Origin: Icerya purchasi
Lineage: Eukaryota > Arthropoda > Insecta > Hemiptera > Monophlebidae
Reading direction: 5' to 3'
Length of the DNA stretch: 64,000 nt
Assembly: GCA_039619475.1 (NCBI GenBank)
Contig: CM077116.1
Coordinates: forward strand, 379,056,188-379,120,187
The notes beneath the pieces were generated by a model. The model was not told where the DNA came from and searched no databases. It saw only the letters and a program-made list of their open reading frames with translations. Made by a program: the position numbers and the translations under genes. Shown piece by piece: positions 48,701 to 59,650 of the stretch; the first letter of the stretch is position 1; each line of letters starts with the position of its first letter.

Positions 48701-49455
48701 TGCCTACCTAATCTCAGGTGAAGCCGAAGCAGTGAGGCTACATGATGACAGCTCCGCATTAGAAGCCGAGCTATACGGAATTCTCTTTGGATTGGAAGCA
48801 TGTGCGTGTTGTAAATCTGAGAACAAACAATACATAATTATCACAGATTCACTGGCCTCCCTTCAAACTATTCAGTCACTTACTATAACCAGTTCATTAG
48901 TCTATAAAATAAGATCTACAGCACATCGCCTTACCCAAGAGGGGATACAAGTAGGCTTCTTGTGGGTGCCGGCACATGTTGGAATACCCGGAAACGAATG
49001 TGTAGACCGGGCCGCCAAGTCAATGTTGTCTGTCCCTATGCCACCCAATGTCCCACCACCAGAAATCACTGTCTTCTTCCACAAAAATATGAAAGAACAT
49101 TGGATCTCATCCTGGTCCCAACATGCAACTTTCCTCTAGGAATATTAAACCAAATGTTGATCCTTGGTGGCCACCGATCCAAATGTCCAAAAAAGATTTC
49201 TCTGCCCTTAACAGGTTGCGACTGGGACACACATCGATATCTCACAACCATGTCCTCCAGGGAGCCCCTCCACCGATTTCCTGCCCATTCTGTAATGCAG
49301 CAGTGCTACCTTCGTTGGAGCACATCCTGAAACAATGTCAAAACTTAACAAGAATCAAGGACGAACCACTACACCTTCTTTTAGATAACCGTCCAGAACA
49401 GGTTCAGACAATGCTAATCTTCCTTAACCGAAATAATTTAATAAACAAATTGTAA
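45750..49455 (+). CDS. LINE ORF2: endonuclease-reverse transcriptase-RNase H, one frameshift
   Basis: This polyprotein nicks target DNA, primes reverse transcription there and removes RNA. The ATG at 45750 opens a frame to TAG at 49137-49139 (1129 residues). Endonuclease (residues 1-230): LQWNCRGF, CLQETHL, LLGDFNAHSSEWGS and SSDHFPIF with its catalytic His. Reverse transcriptase (about 480-760): NYRPISLLSSLSKIMEKM, FFDIEKAFDRIW, IPQGSPLSVTLFILYIND, LFIDDLNISL and AKFLGLTFD, with all three catalytic Asp. RNase H (about 962-1090): VYTDGAK, SSALEAELYGI, ITDSLASL, VPAHVGIPGN. After a one-base shift near 49120-49137 the frame resumes (NIKPNVDPWWPP, LRLGHTSISHNHVLQ, CPFCNAAVLPSLEHILKQC) to 49455. 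Without it the protein would be about 1,235 residues. The finger tail is the only part cut off, so partial activity is conceivable. Confidence 0.95.
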
Positions 49456-49517
49456 TAAATCCGATACTCGTTGTGCCGTAATGACCCTGGCAGTTATGCA
49501 TGGCCAACGAGTAGATT

Positions 49518-49549
<32 letters not shown>

Positions 49550-49555
49550 AATACG

Positions 49556-50217
49556 CCTTCTTTTTGATGGGTAATCGTCCGCTGCTGACAAGTCCAACGC
49601 AATAAGGAAAAAACAAATGAATTCACTTTCTGCCTCTTTCTTAAGATTTAAAAAGAAAATGTTCGAAACAAATTTCTGTCCAAAATGAAAAAATTAAGAA
49701 AAAGAAAAAAAATCATTCTATTTGTTTTTTAATGAGGAACTTGGATAAAACTAGCATAAATGTGCATTGTTTTCAATTTGTAATAAAAGCGTTTGTTCGT
49801 TTACAACTCCTTATCTAGATCATTTTTCTTTCTTTTTTTTTGCAACTCCGAAAACCTTAATTTTTCATGTCACACTAAATATCAATAAGGCTTTTATATA
49901 CTGACTGATCAGGCGGATGGGATTTTTAGAGCACTGGACTTCGAATGGAATAACTCGCAAATATTAATCGGAGTCGTCGTTTCGCGTGCATTTATATTAA
50001 ACTTTTTTAGCGGTGTTTTTTCACTTCCGATTTTCATATGAACGTTTTTGTTGCTTTTCGGAAAGAAAAGATTAACAGCGGAATCAAATAGCAAAAAAAC
50101 TTATGCGTTTATTCTGTTTAAAATTCGACAATGATGACGCGCTGTTGCCAACACGAAATCATTCGTATGTTTGTCTGATATTTTTTTTATTACCTGAGTA
50201 ACCGAAACCTTAAATTT
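49556..50217. other. AT-rich spacer
   Basis: No coding similarity recognised. Confidence 0.4.
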
Positions 50218-50265
50218 AGGCGAAATGGGAATTAGGCGAATTGGGAATTAAGCGAAATGGGAACT
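50218..50265 (+). repeat. 16-bp tandem repeat, three copies
   Basis: AGGCGAAATGGGAATT, AGGCGAATTGGGAATT and AAGCGAAATGGGAACT follow head to tail at 50218-50265, differing at one to two positions. Function unknown. Confidence 0.85.
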
Positions 50266-50269
50266 CACC

Positions 50270-52050
50270 CTGGAAAAGTACTAGCTTAGTTTAATATGCA
50301 ATCGGACTGGCCCAGTACTTGATCAAATGATACCTGAATCATAACCCGGAATTCATCAAAGCCACAGCTGCATCGATATGGTCTTTATCACCCGGTAGCT
50401 TCAAGAAAAAGCGGTAGAGCAACATACGAACTTGCTTATAGTTTTTATCGATCTGGTCAAAGCATTTGACTCTCAGTTAACAAAATAATGCTCTTTCAAA
50501 TACTTCTCAAAAACTAGAAAAAAAATTAGTGCATATTATATCCGCCTTATACAAAAATAATGAAGTCAAAGTTCTGATTCAAGAACAGTTAACGAAACCG
50601 TTGAATTGCGTAGGCGTAAAATAGGGCTGTGTATTGGTTGCGATTCTAATCGATGTCTTTATGATAGCCCTGCTTATCATTATCGATAAGAAATTACGCT
50701 CAAAGATGAATTGACATAAACTACAGGACAGATAGCAAATTACTGAACTTATTCCGTCTCAAAGCGAAAACTAAAATAGCAAGGTGCACAATAATTGAAA
50801 TTCAATATGCAGAGACAGGTGCATTAAGGGCTATTTTACACGTCTTCAATGAGACATATAAAGATCTTGGTCTAAGCATTAACATAAAAAAAAAACAAAA
50901 AAAAACCAAGGTATTACCAAGTAAAAACTTCGAAAGTAATATATAGTAATTCGTGGTGAAATCCTAGAGAATGTCACGAACTTTCACTATCTCTGATTTT
51001 ACCACACAATAGTCTAAAATGTTTCCAATCGGCAGCTGTTTCGTTTCGAAATACTCCCGAAATTTGTGGGGTTTTTGGATAGTAAAATAAATCAGTATTC
51101 GTGGAAATGTTAAAAATAATATTATAAATACGAAAAATAATGATTTTTATAAATATATGCTTATGTATTTACGAAAACAATTATAATATGTGTATAGCGA
51201 CTATAATTAAAGAGAAATATTTTAAGGAAAATACTTTTTTTTATTCAAACAATATTTCAATAAATATGAATGGAACTCTAATTTTAACTTTTAGCGCGAT
51301 TTCTTAATGTGATGTTGCCGGATCGTATTATTGCAAACCCCATCAATTTCGGAAATATTTCGAAACGAAACGGCTCTTCATTGGAAACATTTTAGATGCT
51401 TCTATCTTATCACATAGTGCGAATAATCCGCCAGACGACGAAATACATCACTGAATTAAAAGGCTGCGTCAGTTTTTGCGAAATTTAAAACTAGAGTATT
51501 CTATAATAGAGACTTAACTATATCCACGAAATCAACAGTCTTCCGCATTGTGATTGTGTTCCATTCTTGTTATACGGATCCGAAACATGATGGACGCTGT
51601 ACAAAAAAGCTTGAACGGCTTCAGCAGCGTCTAATTCGATATATCTTAAAGAGATTAAATGGACGGACTTCATTACCAGTGAAGAAGTTCTCGGCCAACA
51701 GAAACACTGATATTAACATCGCAACTAGGCCATGTTATGCGAATGCAAGATCACCGCATGCCTAAGCGCGTACACTATGGCGAATCGGTGAAAGAGCACA
51801 GGACTCGTGGAGGGCCAAAGAAACGTTACAAAGACCATATTGTTGCTATGTTTCGCGATGCAAGCACTACCAAGGAGTGGGAAAGCATTGCGCAAAACCG
51901 GCAGAAATGGAAAAGGCTGACTCAGGATGTGGTAGAAAGTAAAAGAAACGCTGCAAAAAAAAAAAAAAAAAAAAGGAAAAAAGGAGATACTAGTTTGGAT
52001 CAGCTGTTCGAATGTCATCACTGCGTCTCCAACATGTACCACTAAAACTG
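50270..52050 (+). mobile_element. Decayed LINE (RT and C-terminal region), split by a MITE
   Basis: Fragments in order: a YSFYRSGQSI / IDLVKAFDSQLT segment (about 50430-50480; first Asp region), RTDSKLLNLFRLKAKTK with an EIQYAETGAL box where YADD is expected (about 50725-50830), GEILENVTNFHYL (about 50955-50993), then after the insertion SILSHSANN (about 51402), and a C-terminal block ATRPCYANAR / HVMRMQDHRMPKRVHYGESV, GGPKKRYKDHI, EWESIAQNRQKWKRL (51720-51935). The order is that of RTE/CR1-like elements with the RWAGHVVRM tail. The catalytic ADD reads AET, so it is inactive. An A run follows near 51957-51974. Confidence 0.7.
51013..51396. mobile_element. 384-bp element with about 60-bp terminal inverted repeats
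   Basis: The left arm (51013 to about 51075) starts TCTAAAATGTTTCCAAT and contains TGTTTCGTTTCGAAATA and GTGGGGTTT. The right arm (51396 back to about 51335) read on the minus strand starts TCTAAAATGTTTCCAAT and contains CGTTTCGTTTCGAAATA and ATGGGGTTT. The arms differ mainly in two short blocks. It interrupts the LINE at the HYL|SILS junction. No clear target duplication and no coding frame, so its superfamily is unknown. Confidence 0.8.
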
Positions 52051-52754
52051 GACTGAACAGCCAACTATGAATACAAATCGTTAGATATGCATTTGAGCTA
52101 CTACGAGTTCCAGATATGATTGATTTATTAGGACATTTTTGAGAGGATAGACCGTAAGTTGAAAAAAATTTTCTTTGCACCGAAGAGGTCAGATATTTAG
52201 AGCGGTAAAGGCGAGGAACTGTCGAAAGAATGACGCGGGAAAAAATATTGCTTCGTAAGTAGCTATGCGGTGTCCATTGTATGAATCAGTGCATGTAGCT
52301 GAGTAAGCGATTTATTTTTATTGGTATTTTCCTTCGAAAACTGAAACCGACTTGTTAATATGAAATAGACATGAAATAGTTTGTTTTATTTCTTTCGCTG
52401 ATTATATTGGATAAACAAATTAATTTTAAATAAGAAGAAAAAAAAATCGTTCATTATTTTTTAAATTTACCATTAATTCTGCAAACAGTGACGAACGCGA
52501 TTTTCGGCTAATAACAAAACATGATAATCGTGAGTTTTCGCTGTCCCGTGGCAAAATTGTAATCTACTGAACAGAATAAATCTTACGAGTTACACACTAT
52601 TTTGCGCGTGGAATAAAATTGCGTTTTAGTGTGGATAGGCACATTTTGCTTGCATTGATAATTTTAGGAGATGACATATCCGCATCGCAGGTAGAACTGT
52701 CTCGATCGCGTATTGTGATAAAAAAGATGAAATATAGGACGGCGTGTGATAATA

Positions 52755-53141
52755 CTATGCAAAACTAAATCGTAGCTTGTTATTGTTAACAAATCGTGAT
52801 ACGTACATATCAGCAAGAAGGAAGAAAATCATAATAGCGATAAGAATTATTAAAAATATGGGGGAAATGGTTATCCGAAATGATGTGTTGCCTAATTTAT
52901 AGTAGTAGCATCTCGCTCTTGATTCGTTGAATGAAGTTGTCTCTTCTGTTATGTCGGAGTAATTTATCATTCCGGAAAGTCGGGCGTAATAAACAATGGT
53001 ATGTTCCCTTTCGCAATCCGGCTCTATTGAAGATAGCTGAAGAGAATTGCCTGGAAATATTTGCTTAAGATGAGCGCCTAAAAATGTCTGCTGTTGTCGA
53101 GCTCGAATTGTATTAATGGTAATTCCGATACAAAATACCAA
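52755..53141 (-). other. Open frame with sequons and a transmembrane segment, unknown
   Basis: An uninterrupted minus-strand frame of about 128 codons. It has no ATG at the start (first codon taken is TTG; the open frame extends five more codons to a stop). A hydrophobic VVGLSLVFCIGI stretch at the N-end, three Asn-glycosylation sequons (NYS, NES, NTS) and a strong hydrophobic segment ISPIFLIILIAIMIFFLL near residues 92-110 with a short basic tail. This looks like the ectodomain end and anchor of a membrane protein, or one exon of it. No family recognised; it may be a fragment of a host gene or of an envelope-like gene. Not a firm gene call. Confidence 0.3.
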
Positions 53142-53459
53142 CGAAAGACCAACTACTTAAACTAGTTAACGTGTTTTTTTTTTTGAAAAAATAGTTCTAA
53201 AAATGTCCATCATCATAATTTAAAACTTCAAATTGTTTTCTTATTCCCTTTACCGATAAATATTTCGAAACGTTGTGTTATTTGATTTACTTATTTTGGT
53301 TTTTGGTTTGTTTACACGTACACTCGCGCGCGCGTACGCATACATACATACAGATCTATATGCGTATTATGTAACAATTATCAAAATCATTCAAACAGTT
53401 TTGCACAAATAATAAAAAAATCCTTTTAAAAAGTATTTTGCTCGTGACTTTATAAAGTT

Positions 53460-53682
53460 TTTTTTTTTTTTTTTGTAAACTACTCGTTGGCCATGTATAA
53501 CCGCCAGGGTCATTATTACGGTACAACGAGTATCGGATTTATTATAATTTGTTTATTAGATTATTTCTGTTAAGGAAGATTAGCATTGTCTAAACCTGTT
53601 CTGGACGGTTATCTAAAAGAAGGTGTCGGTTCGTCCTTGATTCTTGTTAAGTTTTTACATTGTTTCAGGATGTGCTCCACCG
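53460..53682 (-). mobile_element. 5'-truncated copy of the 43.7-49.55 kb LINE
   Basis: The reverse complement matches the full element from about 49312 to its poly(A) tail, including GAGCACATCCTGAAACAATG, AACCGTCCAGAACAGGTT and CATGGCCAACGAGTAG, with a few substitutions and small indels. ATAAAGTT flanks it at 53452-53459 and 53683-53690, an 8-bp target duplication. The T run at 53460-53475 is its poly(A) tail. The copy holds only the last about 48 codons of ORF2 and the UTR, a dead-on-arrival insertion of this family. Confidence 0.9.
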
Positions 53683-53989
53683 ATAAAGTTACTCGAGCGA
53701 TTAAAAATTATATGTATGAAAAAGAAACGAAAAAAAAAGGAGGAAAAAAAGTTACATGATGTAGAAAGCAAAATTTTGTGTTTCCTGATGTGGACTTGCC
53801 GAATCCTTTTAAGACGAGTATACACAATTAATATGAAAAAAAAAAAAGTATTTTTTCGCCTCAATTATTTTGCTCAGAATTTAAAGGCCATCATTAAAAC
53901 CGTTTTCCTTTAGTGAAAAATACTACTAAGCTTAGTAACAATAAATAACTTACAAATTATTTTTTCGTTTGCACCAACATTCTTTCCTA

Positions 53990-56620
53990 ATGAATACAGT
54001 AAATAAACCAAGTGTCCTTGATACAGTTATTGCGAAAAATTTTAATAATTTCACAACCCCGAAATCAATAGGAAATTCGTCCTCTGATCACAATCCAATC
54101 ACTTTTACAAATAAATGATCAAATGCATTTGAATTAATCCATGCCAAGATTTAACTATAAAGTAAAGTAAAATGGAAATACTACAAAACTTAAATAAAAA
54201 TACCTATAACACTAAACACTACAAACGGAATAGATAAATATATTAAATATTTCTTAATTATATACTCGTACTACTGTCCGTGGCAAAAAATCACATACTG
54301 CGAAAATCTCCGAATAAAGTAACAAGAGAAATATTGAGTAATCTCTCTTTGAATCGTGCATCCCTACTAGAAGGGACATCGTGACACAAAAATGCTGTTA
54401 TCGTTGGATAAGCACTTAACACCATTTGTCTCTATTGTGTACGCTTCATGAACACATTCACTAAATCCTTTCCAGGTAAATTCTCGAATATTTACCATAC
54501 TGGCTCTGAAGACTACCAGAACGCCCAGTCACATATTTCATATCTTGAGCCCGGGATTCAAGACGCCGGGTGCCAGTCGGATTACATGGCAAAACATCAA
54601 TTTTATTAAGCATTTCATATGTTTACATAGGAAATTACTCCAGTGGTTTCCCGATGCCTGCTGGAGGATTTTCTGTCACGGTTTACTCCCTTAGACTTTG
54701 GATAAAGATCCTAACTGCAAAGCAGCTGCGGAGAAACGGATATAGCGCCGGACATTCGCTCTCCTTTTAATCGTCTCTAACGACAGATAGGACATAGCAT
54801 GGGACAATTCTAACCCGCCCCGCACGCAATACAGCAACCTTAATTAAAATTAAAAACTTTATTGGAAAGAAAAATCAAAAAAGAGAAAAACATCTCAGTC
54901 ATAAATAAAATAATATACAATTTCATTTATGTAAACTAGTTAGAAATAAATTTAAAATAGAGAGAAATAACCAGCGAAATGAATTTTTAAAAAGACTAAC
55001 ACCACAATCCGAACGCTGAATAAATATTTTCGTGGAAACCGTGCGGAACTGCCGCCGATCAAAATACCAAATGCAAACAATGAATTATGATCCCAAAAGT
55101 AAGGCAAAAATTTTATTAGAACACTTTAGCGAAATACAATAACAAAATATCAAAGATGATCTACTCATAATCATTTAATGAACATCAGAAGAACTATAAA
55201 TAAGTACTTCGTGACAAAAAACGCAACAAATAATTACGTAACTAGCTCAAAAGGAAGTTAATACATTTACAAAAAGCCTAAAACACAGAAATTCTGTAGG
55301 ATACAATAAAATTATAGCATTAAAATCATAAAGAACTTACCAACAAGACCAAAAAACATGGTTCTTGTGTACTTATTGAAGTCATGTTTTATATTATGCT
55401 ATTTTCCGTTGCAAAAGTCTCGCAGACGGTGTACCTAAGCCCGGTAAGGATGCTTCTCTTTGGTTCAAAACATTCGATCCCCATCAGCTTACTAAGTAAT
55501 TCTTACAAGATTAAGAAAGCACAGTGATGAAAATAATATAATATGCAATAATCAATTTGGTGTCCGACCTAAACTTTGCACAACCATATAACTAACTAAA
55601 ATCTGTGATAAGATTACCGACAATTTCAATCTTAACAAACATGCAGGAGTATTACCGATAGATATCGAAAAAGCTTTTGACACCAACACGTAGATAGAAG
55701 GTACAATATTTAAACTAATTCAGCTTAAGTATCCTTATTCTTTAATATGTATTTATAGTAAAATCATATCTTTCAAAGAGAAAATTTTTTGTCACACTAA
55801 ATAATTATGAGTCTCACACAAAGAGCACGTAACTGCTGGTGTACCGCAAGGGAGCATTTTAGGACCGTATTTATTTATACCATATATTTAAACGACATTC
55901 CTACAATCAAAAAATCTGTACTACAATCGGAGCATCATCTTATAGAACAGACACAATAACAAATAGACTGGAGCTTACACGATAATAAAATATTTTAAAA
56001 AATGGCAGGTTAAAATAAACAGCAATAAAACGGAAACCATTTTATTTCCTATAAAACAATCATGTATACGAAAAGAAGTAAACATCCAAGATAGACAGGT
56101 GGAACGGAAGAATGAAATCCAGTGTACCCCTAGTTCTAACATTCGATTAAAGATTAACTTTCACGAAAATTATCAAAAATAAAGAGTTATAAAAGCTCAG
56201 AAAGATATATTTGTTGTCTATAATACTTTAATAGAAAATCAGATTTAACACTTGAAAATAAACTTATTATCTATAAACAAATCATTTTATGTGCAGCAAT
56301 AATTTCGTCGTCTAGCAGTTAAATTATTTTTCAGCAACTCCCAAAGAAGTAAAAATCACTGTCTACGAATAGAGTACTAAATAAATCATGGTACACTAAC
56401 ATCAGCACTATATGCGTGAATATGTAAAAATACCGTACACATGCAGGAAATATTAATTACAGAGAACATTTCGAAACGTGCAGTGCATCTGACTTAATAT
56501 TAATAAATAATCTAGGTTGTTGTTCCTATGATTATCAAACCCTCAAGCTTAGATACAAAAAATATAAACATAGAAGCATAAAGCACATACTACTGACACT
56601 TAAATGAATAATTTTATGAA
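53990..56620 (+). mobile_element. Jockey-clade LINE, heavily decayed
   Basis: Frames in order: VNKPSVLDTVIAKNF and a SSDHNPITF endonuclease end (about 54000-54115), pre-RT linker (about 54840-55060, PQSERLNKYFRGNRAELPPI), a degraded NxRPISLL block (about 55470), NNQFGVRPKLCTT (about 55550), VLPIDIEKAFDT (about 55650; first Asp), TAGVPQGSILGPYLF (about 55835), and C-terminal YDYQTLKLRYKKYKHRSIKH (about 56530). The VPQGSxLGP and EKAFD words are typical of the Jockey clade. The ADD box is not visible; many stops. The stretch at about 54340-54835 does not belong to it (see findings). Confidence 0.65.
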
Positions 56621-59262
56621 ACTAATGTGTGTCTGGCGATTGCATAATGTCTAAGTTATACATTGTGTATTTCGTATTAATGTTAAGCAAGTTGCGGATT
56701 TCGATTTCTTGACACGTACGTAATAAATATTCCATTATTTTTTGAAAGGGTTACTTGCGCATGTATGCAGGTTTTTTTTTATTGTTTTTCCCGCAAACTT
56801 TAATTATGTACAACTAATAATAAGTAAATTTATAAGTCTCATGCTCCTATCCGATAAGAAACACTTTCGCTTTCGGTACGGATAAAACAAAATCTAAATG
56901 TGTTATATTATTACATATGTAGAAGTGTACAAATATGCGGTTGTTTACGTTTACGTTTGTTTGTTCCTTTAGTTGAAAACGCTAGTTCTCCGAATAATAT
57001 TTTGATTCTTTCTGACAGTAAGTCCTATCTATTATCTTCCCAAAAAAATTGTTCCTTTATATAAATCTACCCCCTAATTTATAAAATTGGATAATTATTG
57101 TGCATAGAATCTACTTTGTATAGATTCCTTATACTGTCGCTGAAAATCGTTCCTGTCACGCAATATTTATTCTCTATTTTCCATGCACAGACCTTTTAAA
57201 TATCCCCATAAAGAATTCCAGGACGATTACTTGATAAACCCGCTATACTACAAAATATTAAAAAACCATTCAAACGGATATCACCAAAACTTCGTGATTC
57301 TTCTGGTCATTCGAGTGTTTATAGTTACCATATGTCGTATTAGATTGAATGTAAATCGTCATTTCTTTACTTAAAATGGATTCCATCTTCCCTCGTTTCT
57401 GCTAAAATCCTATAGTGGCACATCGTACAACCGACCCTAATTGTCTCTTTTTTGGGGTGCGATTTTCTTTTCTTTACGGATAAAATTGTGTTTCGGCTTA
57501 TATTATTTCATTAAGTTGTTACCAATGCAAATATTATTTATAATTGATTCAAATATCATAAATTTCTTTAATTGGGTAAGGATTCTAAGCGTAAAAAAAT
57601 AATGCAAAAAATTTAACGGAATTATCTTTTCATGCGATAAAAATAAGGGAAATCATTTTTACAGGTGCGTAAAATTTTTGTATTTTAAAAGAATGAGATG
57701 AAAGCGTTGTTAATGTTATTGTTTAGACTTGGCGTTTTTATCTCATCCTTTTAAAATATCCCAATTTGATGGACCTGCAAAAATTATTTTTCTCATCTTT
57801 ATTGTATTTTAATAAAATTTTTTTCGATATTATTTTATTTTACAGTGTTTAGTTACATATGCGGACGAATGAAACGTAAAAGAGAAACGAAAAAAAGTTA
57901 TCTGACGGTAAGAATAAAGTAAAAAAGAACGAAATTTTTAATGATTTTAGATTTAAATAACGTGATTTGCTTAATGGCTAGAAATAATATTATATAATCG
58001 GTTGGATTTTTCGTTTTTATTTGCACTTTTAATTATCAGTATTTTCCAACCCCGAAAACCTTAAATATCTGCAACAAAATGATCAGCAGTAACTTTTTAC
58101 TCAAATTTTTTTTGGCAATCCTGCTACAGGTCCAGATTTATCTAGATGCCCCATTTTCATAAAAAATTGGTCGTGCCACTTTTGCGATCTTAGCGTTTCG
58201 AAATTTGCAAGAATACAGAAATATAAGAATAAAACCCAGGAAGTCAAGTTAAATAAATAAAAAATAAAAAACTGTCTAATTATAATTTAAATATTAATAA
58301 AAGAAAATCTAACTAATGCGAGCGGGAAATAGACAACTGTTTAACGCTCGAATAATAAAAAAATTAATAACAGTGTGCGCATCACAGCTCCGTGAATACT
58401 AGTATAATTATGTTTATTATTATTCTTATTGCATGTGTTATAATCTCTGAGCATAGACGTGCATAATTCAACGTAATATGATTGATTAAATACGAATCAA
58501 TTGTATTTTATGCAAGAAAATTACGATAAAAGAGGCATTTATATTCTACACACGCACATGTTTGTTATTCGGAATCGTAATTAGCAACATTATTAGCGAG
58601 TTCACTGGTATCCGCTGCATATTTATTTAAAAATTTATCTGCGATGCAAGTGGCTGTATTATTTTAAATAGATTTCAAGCAAAAAAAAAAAAAAAATACT
58701 AACTGAAATTACGTTGAGACAATTACGATGCTGCGCCATCATCGTTGAAATGCAACTGCGGGCAATCGGTCATGTTAAAACGTTCGATATAATCGGCGGT
58801 GGCGAAATGTTTCTGCAAAACGATTTGGACCTCGATGTGAAGATCTAGCTTTCCAAAATGGTAGTTAGAACCATAGTACTTACTGAACTATATGAATAAA
58901 TGAAGTCGCGTTTTAAGCTTTATAAAAAGATACGAATGGTGTGTACACATAACAATATCTCTCGCAACTATAAATCGTTATAATGATATATTTTAATATT
59001 TTCGGTCGTCAGCTTTTTATGTAAGCAAAATTTTTTATCAACACGCAATATACCTTTTATAAAGATGCAATCTCTGGCTAGTTTCCTATGTGGACAATAT
59101 AAATTTTTTATCGGCACAACTCATCATGGTTGCGTCTCTTGAGACAAGAGATTGCATGCATTATTAAATTAATCTATCTCTGGCCCGAGTAATCGTCTCT
59201 CGTAGACTTTTACATGTTGAGTTTGCCGGAAGGTTCGTATCGGCACAACTATGTATCTATAA
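56621..59262. other. Long AT-rich stretch without recognised genes
   Basis: Small frames (for example 57183-57374) have no similarity I know. An A run lies at 58681-58696. A CT microsatellite begins at about 59263 at the edge of the next fragment. No repeat family identified. Confidence 0.4.
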
Positions 59263-59284
59263 TCTCTCTCTCTCTTTTCAGTCG

Positions 59285-59650
59285 TATTGTCCGTTTGCGA
59301 ACGTCGTGATCAACCATCATAGACCAGTGGATCGAGCGACCACCTGTCGCCATTTTCCTCTGTTATTGTTAGTTTTTATTAGTTCTGACAGAGACAATTT
59401 TGTGGCGGCTTTAACATGACATCTATGAGCTTCATCGGAAGTCGGCCTCGACTCCTTTTTCCATTGATTTTTCCTTGTATGATAGTTCGTTCTAAACCGT
59501 TCCATCTCATTAGATGTCCAAAGAACTTTAAACTCTGCCTTACTATCGTGGGCAATAATCGTTGCATCGGTTCTATACGTAGTTGCTTTAAAATTGATAG
59601 ATTGGTTCTTCTGTCCAGGATATTCTTAGCATGCGTCTGGCAACTGGATT
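59285..59650 (-). mobile_element. LINE C-terminal fragment, minus strand
   Basis: The minus strand encodes RRMLRISWT (about 59635), then RIEPMQRLLPTIVRQ, LKFFGHLMRWNGLERTIIQG (about 59535-59480), a KRSRGRLPMKLIDVM stretch and KWRQVVARST (about 59345), the usual end of RTE/CR1-like reverse-transcriptase proteins (FFGHxxR...GKRxRGRxxxxW...W). Frame breaks at two places. The 3' side has an AG microsatellite on the minus strand (plus-strand CT at 59263-59275). It abuts, in opposite orientation, the Jockey fragment that begins near 59650. Confidence 0.7.

Larger units (their letters stand above)
43708..49550 (+). mobile_element. Near-complete I-clade LINE
   Basis: It contains ORF1 (43967-45706, one stop), ORF2 (45750-49455, one frameshift), a short 3' UTR ending GCATGGCCAACGAGTAG and a poly(A) run (about 49528-49551). 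The domain order endonuclease, reverse transcriptase, RNase H, C-terminal Cys/His motif is that of the I superfamily. The 5' boundary is tentative: ATACGC at 43702-43707 and 49551-49556 could be a 6-bp target duplication, giving a 5' UTR of about 260 bp, but six bases next to an A run is weak evidence. A shorter copy of the same family lies at 53460-53682. Only two disabling changes in about 5.5 kb mark it as young. Confidence 0.9.

Noticed and set aside
51737..52045. Plus-strand frame of 102 codons with a Lys run as a gene
   Set aside because: It is the C-terminus of a decayed LINE running through an A-rich tail.
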